From the NCBI GenBank assembly GCA_903897605.1, contig CAIUCH010000059.1, forward strand, positions 1 to 64,000: a stretch of DNA of 64,000 nucleotides, in the 5' to 3' direction. Position 1 is the first letter of the stretch, and each line of letters starts with the position of its first letter. The stretch comes from an uncultured Alphaproteobacteria bacterium (GTDB lineage Bacteria; Pseudomonadota; Alphaproteobacteria; Micropepsales; Micropepsaceae). Below are positions 20,867 through 30,495 of this stretch, piece after piece. The notes beneath the pieces were generated by a model. That model ran no database searches and was not told the origin of the DNA. It was given only the letters and a program-made list of their open reading frames with translations. The translations under genes and the position numbers were made by a program.

Positions 20867-23800
20867 GATATGCGGAACTGGCCGTCACCACCAATTATTC
20901 CTTTCTGCGCGGCGCATCGCATCCTGGTCAGTTTGTCGAAGAGGCAAATACCCTGGGCTACGCCGCCATCGGGATCGCCGATCGCAACAGCTTGGCTGGC
21001 ATCGTGCGAGCTTATGAAGCCGGGTTGAAGTTGAGGCCGGGCACCCCGCCGCGCCTTCTGGTAGGCGCGCGACTTGTCTTTCGGGACGGCACACCCGACA
21101 TCCTGGCCTATCCGCGGGATCGGGCCGCTTATGGGCGGCTGTGCCAACTACTTTCGCTTGGCAAATCGAGGGCGCCGAAAGGCGAATGTTTTCTCGATCT
21201 GACCGACTTCATGAAGTTCCGGGAAAATTTGCTCGCAATCGTAATGCCTTCAACGCAAATCGAGAACGCGCGAGCCGTACTGAGGCAATTCGACGGCACG
21301 GCGTGGTTGGCCGCTTCGATGCTGTATGACGGCGAGGATCGTCGTCGCCTTAGGGCGTTACAAAAGCTCGCGCAAGAAACGGGCACGCGCCTGATCGCAG
21401 TCAACGATACGCTATACCACAACGTCAAGCAGCGAGAATTGCAAGATGTCGTCACCTGTATCCGCGAACACACCACGCTGACTGCTGCGGGGAAGCGGCT
21501 TAAGGCCAATGCGGAACGGCATCTGAAGCTCCCCACGGAAATGGCGCGCCTGTTTCGTGCCGCGCCCGCAGCGATCGCAGAAACGATCCAGTTTGCGGAC
21601 AGAATCAGCTTCTCCCTCGATCAGATCAAACAGAATTATCCGCACGAGCCTGTGCCGCCCGGCAAGACGGCCGACGGACATCTTCGGGATCTGACCAAAA
21701 AGGGTCTCAAGCGCCGCTATCCCGAAAAAACACCTTTCAAGGTCGCACGTCAGGCTGTGAAAGAATTGCGCTTCATCGCCGGACATGAGATCGCCCATTA
21801 CTTCCTGACCGTGCATGACATCGTGAAATATGCAGAAAGCCGAGACATCCTCTGCCAGGGGCGAGGCTCCGCGGCAAACTCCACGGTTTGTTATCTTCTG
21901 GGCGTCACCGCTATCGATCCTAATAAATTCGAAGTGTTGTTCGAGCGTTTTCTCAGCGCCGAACGGCGCGAACCACCCGACATCGACGTGGATTTCGAGC
22001 ATGAGCGGCGCGAAGAAGTCATCCAGCATATTTATCGGCGTTATACGCGACGGCGTGCCGCGCTGACAGCAACCGTCATCAGCTACCGTTCCCGAAGCGC
22101 CATTCGTGAAGTGGGTAAGGTCTTCGGTCTGACCGATGACGTCACCGGCAAACTGGCAGATACCGTGTGGGGACATCATGGAGATGGTTTAGAAGAGCAT
22201 CAGGTACGGCAGGGCGGGTGGGATCCTGGAAACGCGACCGTTGCGCGCGCCGTCTATTTCGCCGGAGAGTTGACAGGGTTTCCCCGGCACCTGTCGCAGC
22301 ATGTCGGCGGCTTTGTGCTGACGGAAGACAGTCTCGATACCATCGTTCCCATTGGTCCCGCAGCGATGGAAGACCGGAGCTTCATTGAATGGGACAAGGA
22401 CGATCTCGACACGTTGCGCATCATGAAGGTGGATGTGCTGGCGTTGGGCATGCTCACCTGCATTCGCAAGGCCTTCCGGCTGATCGATTCCTACGCCTAT
22501 GGCGGCGCGACGCCGTTGGAATTGGCAACAGTCCCGAAAGAAGACGAGCGTGTCTACGACATGCTGTGCAAGGCCGATGCTATCGGCGTCTTTCAGGTGG
22601 AAAGCCGCGCCCAGATGAACATGCTACCGCGCCTGCGTCCGCGCAAATTCTACGATCTGGTAGTGGAAGTGGCGATCGTGCGTCCCGGCCCGATTCAGGG
22701 CGGCATGGTGCATCCCTATCTCAAGCGCCGGAAAGATCCATCGCTGATCAAATTTCCTGCGCCGCATCCTGACCATGGCAGGCCCGATGAGCTGTACGGC
22801 GTTCTGGAAAAAACCATGGGTGTCCCACTGTTCCAGGAACAGGCGATGCGGCTCGCCATCGTGGCCGCAAAATTCACCGCCGACGAGGCCAACGGCCTGC
22901 GCCGCGCCATGGCCACCTTCCGCCATCTCGGCACCATCGGAACCTTCCGGGAGAAATTCGTCAGCCGCATGATTGCGCGCGGCTATGACGAGGAATTCGT
23001 CCTTTCTTGTTTTGAGCAGATCAAGGGTTTCGGCTCTTACGGCTTTCCCGAAAGCCATGCCGCCAGCTTCGCGCTGCTGGTCTACATCTCCGCCTGGATC
23101 AAAAAATTCCACCCCGTTGCCTTCGCAGCTGCCTTGCTCAATTCCCAGCCTATGGGATTTTATGCACCTGCCGAAATCGTGCGCGACGCCCGCGAACATC
23201 AAGTGACGATCCTGGCGCCCGACGCCGCTTTCAGCGATTGGGATTCGACCTTGGAGCGCGACGGCAAAGGCGAGATATGCCTGCGCCTGGGCCTGCGCCA
23301 GGTCGATGGAATCAAGGAAGCGGAAGCCGGCGCGATCATGGACAATCGCGGGTACGGCTATCGCGACTTCGCCGACTTCGCGCGCCGCACATCGCTATCA
23401 AAGCGCGCACTGGTGATCCTGGCCGAGGCCGATGCCTTTCGCGGTTTCGGTCTGGGCCGCCGCGAAGGCTTGTGGGCGGTGCGCCGCCTGCCGGACGACA
23501 AGCCGCTGCCTTTGTTCGCGCGGCTGGCGGCGCCGGACCAAGGTGCGGAAAGCATCGCGCCCCTGCCGGCGATGGCGTTGTCGGAACATGTTCTCACCGA
23601 CTATCAGACCATCCGGCTGTCGCTGAAAGGCTATCCCACCCAATTCCTGCGTTCACGGTTTGACGAAGAAGGCATCACGTCTTGCAAAGGCGTGGGCGAC
23701 CTCGCCGACGGCGCCCCGGTCCGCTGCGCCGGCGTGGTGCTGGTGCGCCAGCGTCCCGGCGAAGGCACCGCCATCTTCGTCACCCTGTCCGACGAAACCG

Positions 23801-24054
23801 GGGTCTGCAATGTCGTGATCTGGGAGCGGATGTTCAAACAGTATCGCAAGGAAGTGATGGGCGCGCGCCTGCTCATGGCGGAAGGCAAGGTCCAGAAAAG
23901 TCCGGAAGGCGTGGTGCATCTGATGGCGACACGATTGATCGATCGCAGCCGGGACTTGAATCTCTTATCCGGCGACGTGCTGCCTCCCACGCCGCCCACG
24001 CATCGTCATCCCCGCAATGTACGGGTGCTGCCGCCCAGCCGCGATTTTCACTAG
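20863..24054 (+). CDS. dnaE2: Error-prone DNA polymerase III alpha subunit
   Basis: Translesion C-family polymerase, 1063 aa, the usual DnaE2 length. An N-terminal PHP domain (YAELAVTTNYSFLRGASHPGQ) is followed by palm motifs CQGRGSAANSTVCYLLG and PPDIDVDFEHERREEV (catalytic Asp375 and Asp377), fingers with QVESRAQMNMLPRLRP and RPGPIQGGMVHPYL, a helix-hairpin-helix region and a C-terminal OB fold (GVVLVRQRPGEGTAIFVTLSDE). It ends with LPPSRDFH. It overlaps imuB by 4 bases. The 5-prime ~1.8 kb is clearly less GC-rich than the 3-prime part (rows at 47-48% against 68%), suggesting a mosaic gene. Confidence 0.96.
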   Translation: MRYAELAVTTNYSFLRGASHPGQFVEEANTLGYAAIGIADRNSLAGIVRAYEAGLKLRPGTPPRLLVGARLVFRDGTPDILAYPRDRAAYGRLCQLLSLGKSRAPKGECFLDLTDFMKFRENLLAIVMPSTQIENARAVLRQFDGTAWLAASMLYDGEDRRRLRALQKLAQETGTRLIAVNDTLYHNVKQRELQDVVTCIREHTTLTAAGKRLKANAERHLKLPTEMARLFRAAPAAIAETIQFADRISFSLDQIKQNYPHEPVPPGKTADGHLRDLTKKGLKRRYPEKTPFKVARQAVKELRFIAGHEIAHYFLTVHDIVKYAESRDILCQGRGSAANSTVCYLLGVTAIDPNKFEVLFERFLSAERREPPDIDVDFEHERREEVIQHIYRRYTRRRAALTATVISYRSRSAIREVGKVFGLTDDVTGKLADTVWGHHGDGLEEHQVRQGGWDPGNATVARAVYFAGELTGFPRHLSQHVGGFVLTEDSLDTIVPIGPAAMEDRSFIEWDKDDLDTLRIMKVDVLALGMLTCIRKAFRLIDSYAYGGATPLELATVPKEDERVYDMLCKADAIGVFQVESRAQMNMLPRLRPRKFYDLVVEVAIVRPGPIQGGMVHPYLKRRKDPSLIKFPAPHPDHGRPDELYGVLEKTMGVPLFQEQAMRLAIVAAKFTADEANGLRRAMATFRHLGTIGTFREKFVSRMIARGYDEEFVLSCFEQIKGFGSYGFPESHAASFALLVYISAWIKKFHPVAFAAALLNSQPMGFYAPAEIVRDAREHQVTILAPDAAFSDWDSTLERDGKGEICLRLGLRQVDGIKEAEAGAIMDNRGYGYRDFADFARRTSLSKRALVILAEADAFRGFGLGRREGLWAVRRLPDDKPLPLFARLAAPDQGAESIAPLPAMALSEHVLTDYQTIRLSLKGYPTQFLRSRFDEEGITSCKGVGDLADGAPVRCAGVVLVRQRPGEGTAIFVTLSDETGVCNVVIWERMFKQYRKEVMGARLLMAEGKVQKSPEGVVHLMATRLIDRSRDLNLLSGDVLPPTPPTHRHPRNVRVLPPSRDFH

Positions 24055-24064
24055 AGCGATCGCG

Positions 24065-27000
24065 TCAAGCGCTGTTGCGCGCCGCCGGCCCGGTCTTGAC
24101 CGTGCCATGCCGTTCCAGCTTGCCCCAGCCGACAAAGGGTCCGCGGATCGCGGTGGCGATGGAGCGCAGCACCACATAATACATCAACTGGCGATAGCCG
24201 AACCGCTGCAGCGGCAGCCAGAGCAGCAGCTTCCAGTCTTCGTGGCGGTCGATCAAAAAGCCCACCATCGCCGCCAGAAGATCGACCACGATGAAAACGA
24301 TATAATAGACGCCGATCAGCTTGAGATCGGTGTCGGTGAATTCCGTGCCATGCTGTTTGTAGGCGATCCATTGCCCGACCAGCTGCCACACCACCAAAAG
24401 ATCCGCGACCGGCGCCAAGGTGGTGAGGATGATCTGGAACAACCAGACCTGCGGCAATGCCACCATGCCGAGTTCGCCATATTGGGGATTGAAGGTGATG
24501 CAGCGATATTTCCACAGGCATTGCAAGGTGCCGAACGACCAGCGGAACCGCTGCTTGCCCAGTCCTCCGAAGGTCGCCGGCGCTTCCGTCCAGGCGATGG
24601 CGGTGGGATCGAAGATCGCGCGATAGCCATTGGTCTGGATGGCGATGGTGAGGTCCTGGTCCTCCGCCAGAGTGTCGGCGGGAAAGCCACCCATATCCAC
24701 CAGTGCTTCGCGCCGCCAGGCGCCCACCGCGCCCGGAACCACGGTCAACGTGTCCAGCACCGACAGCGCACGGCGTTCCAGATTCTGCGCCACGATATAT
24801 TCCAGCGCCTGCCAGCGCGTAATCATGTTGATGCGGTTGCCCACTTTGGCATTGCCCGCCACCGCGCCGATCTGCGGATCCGCGAACCAGCGCACCAGCC
24901 GTGAGATCGTGTCCGGATTGAACTGGGTGTCGGCATCCAGCGCCACCACCACCGTGCCCGTGGCCTGGCGCAAGGCGACGTTGAGAGCATTGGCCTTGCC
25001 GCCATTGGGAATGGAAATCAGGGTGACGCGTTTTTCGTCCGCGAAGCGATGCCGGATCACTTCCGCTGTGTGGTCGGCCGAGCCGTCATCGATCACCAGC
25101 ACTTCCAGATTGCGGTAATCGCTGGACAGGATGCGATCCACCGTCAGGGCAATCACTTTTTCTTCATTGTAAGCGGGGATCAGCACCGACACCGTCTCGC
25201 CGTTATTCGCCACCGCCGGCACCGGCGTATTGCGCTTCAGGAAACGGTTCAGCAACGCCAGACCGCACAATACCAGCAGCCGCGCCACACCCAGGACGAT
25301 GGCCCCGATGAAACAGTAGTAAAGAAACTGCCCGATAAAAGAGAGGGCCAGAAAGACAATGCGATCGGCGTAGAGCATTACCGTCAGCGGCAATCTGGGC
25401 ATCACCTGGTCATAGGTGAACCCCCCAAGCTGCGAGACCGGCACGAAGCTGTAGCCTTCCGCCCGCATGCGGTCGATCAGGACGGGAAGCAGCTTGATGG
25501 TCTGGGTGCGGTCGCCGCCGGAATCGTGCATCAAGATGATGTTGCCGCGCAGATCCGGATTGGGATCATGCACTTCCTTCTCGACCAGCTTCATCATCTG
25601 GTCGACCGGCAGCTCCTGCCAGTCCAGCGTGTCGACATGGGTGCCGACAGTGACATAACCCAGCTTCTGCGCCTCCACGATCGGCACGATCTCGTCCGCG
25701 TCGCTGGGCTCCGCATCGCCCAGATAAGGCGGCCGCAGCATGCGCATCGAACGGCCGGTCAATGCCTCGAACAGACGCTGAGTGGCGTTCAATTCCAGCC
25801 GCACCGCCGCCAGCGGCGTGTCGGCGAGATTGGGATGGGTGAAGGTGTGATTGCCCACCTCATGGCCCTCGGCCAAGATGCGCTGCACCAGCCCCGGATG
25901 CGCTTCCATGTTCGCGCCGATGACGAAGAAGCTGGCCTGGACATGCTTGGCTCTCAGGATATCGAGAATCGCCGGCGTCCAGGCCGGATCTGGTCCATCG
26001 TCAAATGTCAGCGACAATTTCTTGGCGGCCTGGCCGACGCGATGGATGACGAACCCGGTCGGCAGGCTGCGATATTTCTCGTTGATGATGTCGCCGGTGT
26101 CTTTTTCGATCTCCAGATCGCGGAATCCGGGTTGCGGATTGGCTTCCACCCGAAGAATTTCGCCTTCGGTGCCGTCGAGATCGACATCCTCGGTATCGGC
26201 GGCAATGTATTTCAGGTTCGCCGGCGCGGGAAGATTGTAGCGCTGTCCCATCAGGGGCAGCACGGTGGGATCCTCGGCGCCCAGCCGCCACAAAGCATAG
26301 CCGGCAGGCTGGTAATGATCGGCGGCATGAATCTGGTTGAATACCGTTACCGCGTCGAGGAACCAGACATTGTGGCTGGTGCCGTCGCTTTCGCGATATC
26401 CGAAATGCGGATTGTTGGTGGCGTCGTCGAACTGGACAGTGGCGCCGGCATCGCGTGCCGCGCCCATCGCATCATGGAAGTCCAGCACATTGGCGTGTCC
26501 ATTATTCACCCAGTCATAGGCATAGGAACCAAGCGCGACGATGGTGGAATCGGCGGGCAGTTCGCGCATCCGCCGGTCGAGAATTTTTTCGTACCAGCCC
26601 TGACCGGCGATAGAGCCCGCTGGACTGGAATCATCATGCTCGTCATAGGCCATCAGCATCGTGTAATCGACAATCTGCGAATAGGCCCGGTATGGCCAAT
26701 CGCCGTCATCGAAGGGCACTGCCTGCACGATGATCCAGCCATGCGGCGCGAAAATCTGGGACAGCCGCGCCAGAAAAATTTCCAGATTTGGGTGCGCCGC
26801 TTTGGGAATATCCTCAAAATCGATGGTGATGCCTTGCAGCTTGTTTGCCGCCAAGACGCTGACGATATCGTTCGCCAATTTTTCGCGGCGGTCTGGATCG
26901 GCCAGGAGCTTGGTCAGACCCGGCCCGTCCCATTTTCCCTGGGTGATGTTCTGCACCGTGGGCAGGATCGCAACGTCCGGCTTGTGAGCCCGCATATAGT

Positions 27001-27514
27001 TCAGCGAGCGGCGATCCAGATTGATCTTGAAGTCGAGATTGGGACCGGTCAGTCCCAGCCAGCTGGGGATGACCCAATCCAGTTTGGGAAGCGATCGCTT
27101 CAGGGAATCATAGCTGGCGCCGCCCGATGCCGTATCCCAGTTGACATAGAAGCCGATCGACAGCGAACGGCCCTTTTGGGGCTGCAGGATCGTCGGCAGC
27201 ACGCGCGAGGCCTGGCTGGCGCGCAGGCGCCGAAGACGCCTTGCCTCCAGTCTGCGGTTCTGCGCTTCGGTCGCCAGCCGTACGGCCTGGCGGAGCAATC
27301 CGGGTGCGACCGCCTTCTTCACCAGGTCGGGAGGCGCGGTGGAATAGGTGCGGCTGGGGAAGTCGACCGTGGCCACCGGCCTGGCCACGATCAGGCTTGT
27401 GACAAAGCCGATTGCCAGCACGGTGCCGAGCAGCGCCGCAGCCCACCCCAAAGCGGTAAAGCGCGCCGCACGCCGGCCCGTGGCATCAAAGAAAACCGGC
27501 TTTTTACTGGTCAT
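24065..27514 (-). CDS. Tripartite GH18-like / polysaccharide deacetylase / GT2 membrane protein
   Basis: An 1149-aa multidomain envelope protein. Residues ~20-45 form a membrane helix; ~118-430 a GH18-type barrel with GITIDFEDIP (Asp232, Glu234) and MLMAYDEHD; ~490-700 a NodB deacetylase with LTFDDGPDPAW (residues 502-512), the metal-binding HTFTH (556-560), RPPYLGD and ILMHDSGG; membrane helices ~710-756; ~774-1000 a processive GT2 with LIPAYNEE, VIDDGS, ALDADTQF, EDQDLT and QRFRW (988-992); then further membrane helices. All three active sites look intact. The order suggests synthesis of a GlcNAc-type polymer inside and deacetylation/cleavage outside, like PgaC and PgaB in one chain (inference). 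It is convergent with dnaE2. Confidence 0.9.
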   Translation of the reverse strand: MTSKKPVFFDATGRRAARFTALGWAAALLGTVLAIGFVTSLIVARPVATVDFPSRTYSTAPPDLVKKAVAPGLLRQAVRLATEAQNRRLEARRLRRLRASQASRVLPTILQPQKGRSLSIGFYVNWDTASGGASYDSLKRSLPKLDWVIPSWLGLTGPNLDFKINLDRRSLNYMRAHKPDVAILPTVQNITQGKWDGPGLTKLLADPDRREKLANDIVSVLAANKLQGITIDFEDIPKAAHPNLEIFLARLSQIFAPHGWIIVQAVPFDDGDWPYRAYSQIVDYTMLMAYDEHDDSSPAGSIAGQGWYEKILDRRMRELPADSTIVALGSYAYDWVNNGHANVLDFHDAMGAARDAGATVQFDDATNNPHFGYRESDGTSHNVWFLDAVTVFNQIHAADHYQPAGYALWRLGAEDPTVLPLMGQRYNLPAPANLKYIAADTEDVDLDGTEGEILRVEANPQPGFRDLEIEKDTGDIINEKYRSLPTGFVIHRVGQAAKKLSLTFDDGPDPAWTPAILDILRAKHVQASFFVIGANMEAHPGLVQRILAEGHEVGNHTFTHPNLADTPLAAVRLELNATQRLFEALTGRSMRMLRPPYLGDAEPSDADEIVPIVEAQKLGYVTVGTHVDTLDWQELPVDQMMKLVEKEVHDPNPDLRGNIILMHDSGGDRTQTIKLLPVLIDRMRAEGYSFVPVSQLGGFTYDQVMPRLPLTVMLYADRIVFLALSFIGQFLYYCFIGAIVLGVARLLVLCGLALLNRFLKRNTPVPAVANNGETVSVLIPAYNEEKVIALTVDRILSSDYRNLEVLVIDDGSADHTAEVIRHRFADEKRVTLISIPNGGKANALNVALRQATGTVVVALDADTQFNPDTISRLVRWFADPQIGAVAGNAKVGNRINMITRWQALEYIVAQNLERRALSVLDTLTVVPGAVGAWRREALVDMGGFPADTLAEDQDLTIAIQTNGYRAIFDPTAIAWTEAPATFGGLGKQRFRWSFGTLQCLWKYRCITFNPQYGELGMVALPQVWLFQIILTTLAPVADLLVVWQLVGQWIAYKQHGTEFTDTDLKLIGVYYIVFIVVDLLAAMVGFLIDRHEDWKLLLWLPLQRFGYRQLMYYVVLRSIATAIRGPFVGWGKLERHGTVKTGPAARNSA

Positions 27515-27715
27515 CTGTCGCTGTCATGCATGAGACCGGGTTCCCGGCCCTGCAACTATACGCCAAACCGGCGTCTGGAAAGACTGCCATCCGGCAATAC
27601 CAACATGGTCCTGTGGCAAAAATCCGGCGGGATTGGCGACAAATTCCTTGCACGGCCGCTCAAACTTCGTGCTATCGCTTGCCCCCTTCACGCAACTTGT
27701 CGGCTCGAGAGCACT

Positions 27716-28081
27716 GTGGCGGCTTATAATTGTTCAAAATGTCCGGGTTATTGCTGTTCCTATCCCCTCATCCCGTTGAACAGCCGCGACGTCGACCGCC
27801 TGGCTAGGCATTTCGGCCTGGGTTTTGAAGCCGCGCGCAAGAAATTCACCAAAAAGGATGGCGACCAGCCCTATGCCATGCGGCGCAAGGCGGATGAACA
27901 TTTCGGCCGCGTCTGCCGCTTCTTCGACACCGACAAGCGCCGCTGCACCATCTATGAGGCGCGGCCGGAAATCTGCCGCACCTATCCGGGCGGCAATGGC
28001 TGCGGCTATTACGATTTCCTGGTGTCGGAACGCGAAGCCCAAAAAGACAAGACCCACATCGCCACGACGTGGAATAAGTGA
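27716..28081 (+). CDS. YkgJ-family Cys-cluster (putative Zn/Fe-chelating) protein
   Basis: A 121-aa protein from GTG 27716. It opens with NCSKCPGYCCSYPLIPL, the CxxCxxxCC cluster of the YkgJ family, and carries further cysteines in GRVCRFFDTDKRRCTIYEARPEICRTYP. The family is thought to bind Zn or an Fe-S cluster, but its biochemical role is unsettled. The GTG start is chosen because it lies just before the cluster; no strong Shine-Dalgarno is visible, and a much longer open frame upstream is antisense to the tripartite gene. Two palindromic repeat units follow its stop. Confidence 0.8.
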   Translation: MAAYNCSKCPGYCCSYPLIPLNSRDVDRLARHFGLGFEAARKKFTKKDGDQPYAMRRKADEHFGRVCRFFDTDKRRCTIYEARPEICRTYPGGNGCGYYDFLVSEREAQKDKTHIATTWNK

Positions 28082-28087
28082 GAGGCA

Positions 28088-28161
28088 GTTCGCGATAGCG
28101 AACGAAATGGTCCGGTGGACCATTTCGAGCCTCGAACGCCCTGAGCGTAAGCGAGGGGCAG
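28088..28161. repeat. Palindromic intergenic repeat unit A
   Basis: GTTCGC/GCGAAC mini-hairpin (28088-28103), then a perfect 10-bp stem GAAATGGTCC (28104-28113), loop GGT, GGACCATTTC (28117-28126), then the conserved tail CTCGAACGCCCTGAGC and GCGAGGGGCAG. It is directly followed by unit B. Confidence 0.75.
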
Positions 28162-28166
28162 GCGAC

Positions 28167-28238
28167 GGCCGAAGGCCGGCAAAACGGTTCAGTGAACCGT
28201 TTTGAGTTGCGAACGCCCTGAGCACGAGCGAAGGGCAG
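28167..28238. repeat. Palindromic intergenic repeat unit B
   Basis: GGCC-GAA-GGCC mini-hairpin, then a perfect 10-bp stem AAAACGGTTC (28181-28190), loop AGT, GAACCGTTTT (28194-28203), then the tail GCGAACGCCCTGAGC and GCGAAGGGCAG. The stem sequence differs from unit A while pairing stays perfect; the tail is nearly identical. Confidence 0.75.
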
Positions 28239-28271
28239 CAGCAACATTCGCCGCGTTCAGTCGGAAAACCT

Positions 28272-30374
28272 CTAATTCGGCAATCCCCGATGCGCCAGCA
28301 TGGGCCCGATATCCGGGTCCTTGCCGTAAAAGGCGCGAAACATCGGCCCATAATCCAGCGTATGTCCCCGCGACAGAATAAGATCGCGCAGGCGCTGACC
28401 ATTCGCCCGGGTCAGTCCGCCATGATGGGCGAACCAGTCGAAAATATCGTCGTCCAGCATCTCGGTCCACAGATAGGCGTAATAGCCCGCCGAATAGCCA
28501 TTGGCCCAGATATGCAGGAAATAGCTGGAGCGATAGCGCGGCGGCACGTCGGTGGTATCCAGCCCCATCGCGGCCAGCGCCTTGGTTTCGAACGCATCCA
28601 CATCCTGGCGCGGCGCATTCGCGGCAAGCGCATGCCAGCGCATATCGAGCTCGGCCGACGCCAGCAGCTCGCCCAGGGCATAGCCCTGGTTGAAGGTCTG
28701 GGATTTGCGGATCTTGTCGGCCAACGCTTTGGGCATGGGCTGGCGGGTCTGGTAGTGAACCGCGTAATGCGCCAGCACTTCGGGATCCAGCGCCCAATGT
28801 TCGTTGAACTGCGACGGGAACTCGACAAAGTCGCGCGCCACCGCCGTGCCTGACAAGGTGGGATAATCCTGGTTGGCGAAGAAACCATGAAGGGCATGGC
28901 CGAATTCATGGAACATGGTGGTGACGTCATCGAAACTGATCAGCGCCGGCTGACCGGGCGCGGGCTTGGTGAAATTGCCGACATTGAAAATCACCGGTTG
29001 GTTACCGAGCAGATTTGACTGCTCCACCAGATTGCTCATCCAAGCGCCGCCCGCCTTGTTGTCGCGCTTGAAATAATCGAAATACATCAGACCCAGCGGC
29101 TTGCCGTTGGCATCGATCACGTCGAACACGCGCACGTCCGGCTGCCAGACCGGAATGTCCTTGCGCTCCTTGAAGGTGAGACCGTAAAGGCGATTGGCGG
29201 CAAAGAAGACGCCGTTCTTCAAAACATTGTCGAGCTCGAAATAAGGCTTGAGCTGATCCTCATCCAGATCGTAGCGAGCCTTGCGCACCTGCTGCGCATA
29301 ATGATCCCAGTCCCAAGGCTTCAGCTGGAAATGGCCGCCGGACTTGTCGATCACCGCCTGCACGTCCGTGGCTTCACGTTTTTCCTGGGCCGCGGTAGCG
29401 GGCACCATGCGGCTGAGAAATTTCTCGACCGCTTCGGGCGTCTCGGCCATCTGATCGAACAATGTGTAGGCGGCATAGTTGGGATACCCCAGCAGCGCAG
29501 CCTTCCGGGCTCGGAGCTGGGCGATTTCCGAAATCGTGGCGCGGGTGTCGTTGGCGTCGCCCTTCTCGGTCGCGGTCCAGCGCTGGTTGAAGAGCTTTTC
29601 GCGGACCGCGCGATCGTTCAGCGACAATAGATCGGGCTGCAAGGTGGTGTTCTGTAGCGGGATCACCCATTTGCCGGCAAGCTTGCGGCCTTTGGCGTCA
29701 TTGGCGGCGGCAGCAATCTTTTCGGCGCTGAGCCCATCCAACTGCTTCACATTGTCCACCACCAGCGCCCCAGCCTTGGTGCCGGCCAGCAGCCGATGTT
29801 CGAACTGTGTTTCCAAGCTGGATTCGCGGGTATTGATGGCGCGCAGCTTCGCCTTGTCCGCGTCCGACAATTTCGCGCCGGAATGGATGAATTGCTGATA
29901 ATAGACCTTTACCAGCTGCAGCGCTTCACCGTCCAGATGCAGCCGGTCGCGCTGGTCATAGACCGCCTTCACCCGGGCGAAGAGCTTGGGATCCATGTAG
30001 ATCGCGTCATGATGCGCGGCCAGGCGCGGCGTCTCCTTGGCCTCCACTTTCTGCAGCATGCCGTCGGTATTGGCCTGGGTGAGATCGAAAAAGACATCCG
30101 AAACCCGGGTCAGCATCTGGCCGCTGCGTTCCAGCGCCACGATGGTGTTGTCGAAGCTGGGCGGCGCGGGATCGGCAGCGATCGCATTCACCTCGGCCCG
30201 CTGGCGTTTCATGCCTTCCTCGATCGCGGGCTCGAAATCGCTGTTCCTGATCTTGGAGAAATCCGGCGCGTGAAAAGGCAGTGGGCTAGGCTCCCTGAAG
30301 ACATCGCCCGGCGCGGCGATTGCCGGGGTGCTTAACAGAAAAGGCAGCATCCAGACCGAGAGCCTTGCCCGCAT
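28272..30374 (-). CDS. M3-family metallopeptidase (peptidyl-dipeptidase Dcp-like), exported
   Basis: Zinc oligopeptidase of family M3 that removes dipeptides from short peptides. 700 aa from ATG 30374, starting with a clear signal peptide (MRARLSVWMLPFLLSTPAIA, then APGD), so it is probably periplasmic. The zinc site is TTMFHEFGHALHGFF (HEFGH, about residue 487), with the third ligand Glu in the downstream SQFNEHW region. The C-terminal GYSAGYYAYLW and GLTRANGQRLRDLILSRG segments are typical of Dcp. An upstream in-frame ATG at 30497 would add 41 residues that hide the signal and reach into the dmeF start region. Confidence 0.93.
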   Translation of the reverse strand: MRARLSVWMLPFLLSTPAIAAPGDVFREPSPLPFHAPDFSKIRNSDFEPAIEEGMKRQRAEVNAIAADPAPPSFDNTIVALERSGQMLTRVSDVFFDLTQANTDGMLQKVEAKETPRLAAHHDAIYMDPKLFARVKAVYDQRDRLHLDGEALQLVKVYYQQFIHSGAKLSDADKAKLRAINTRESSLETQFEHRLLAGTKAGALVVDNVKQLDGLSAEKIAAAANDAKGRKLAGKWVIPLQNTTLQPDLLSLNDRAVREKLFNQRWTATEKGDANDTRATISEIAQLRARKAALLGYPNYAAYTLFDQMAETPEAVEKFLSRMVPATAAQEKREATDVQAVIDKSGGHFQLKPWDWDHYAQQVRKARYDLDEDQLKPYFELDNVLKNGVFFAANRLYGLTFKERKDIPVWQPDVRVFDVIDANGKPLGLMYFDYFKRDNKAGGAWMSNLVEQSNLLGNQPVIFNVGNFTKPAPGQPALISFDDVTTMFHEFGHALHGFFANQDYPTLSGTAVARDFVEFPSQFNEHWALDPEVLAHYAVHYQTRQPMPKALADKIRKSQTFNQGYALGELLASAELDMRWHALAANAPRQDVDAFETKALAAMGLDTTDVPPRYRSSYFLHIWANGYSAGYYAYLWTEMLDDDIFDWFAHHGGLTRANGQRLRDLILSRGHTLDYGPMFRAFYGKDPDIGPMLAHRGLPN

Positions 30375-30495
30375 CGTTGCAAATCCTTCAAGCCACATGG
30401 CAGCCTTGCCCGGCGGCATTCGCATTTCAAGAGATGACAAGTGAGCAATGCGCAAACGGCTTTCGCATTGCGCCCCGGGGCGGTACAATCGGCGC

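Noticed and set aside
25049-27715. Very long open frame on the plus strand through the tripartite gene
   Set aside because: It is antisense to an 1149-aa gene with three intact enzyme domains; only its last ~120 codons (27716-28081) match a known family. The open frame is a by-product of high GC codon bias.
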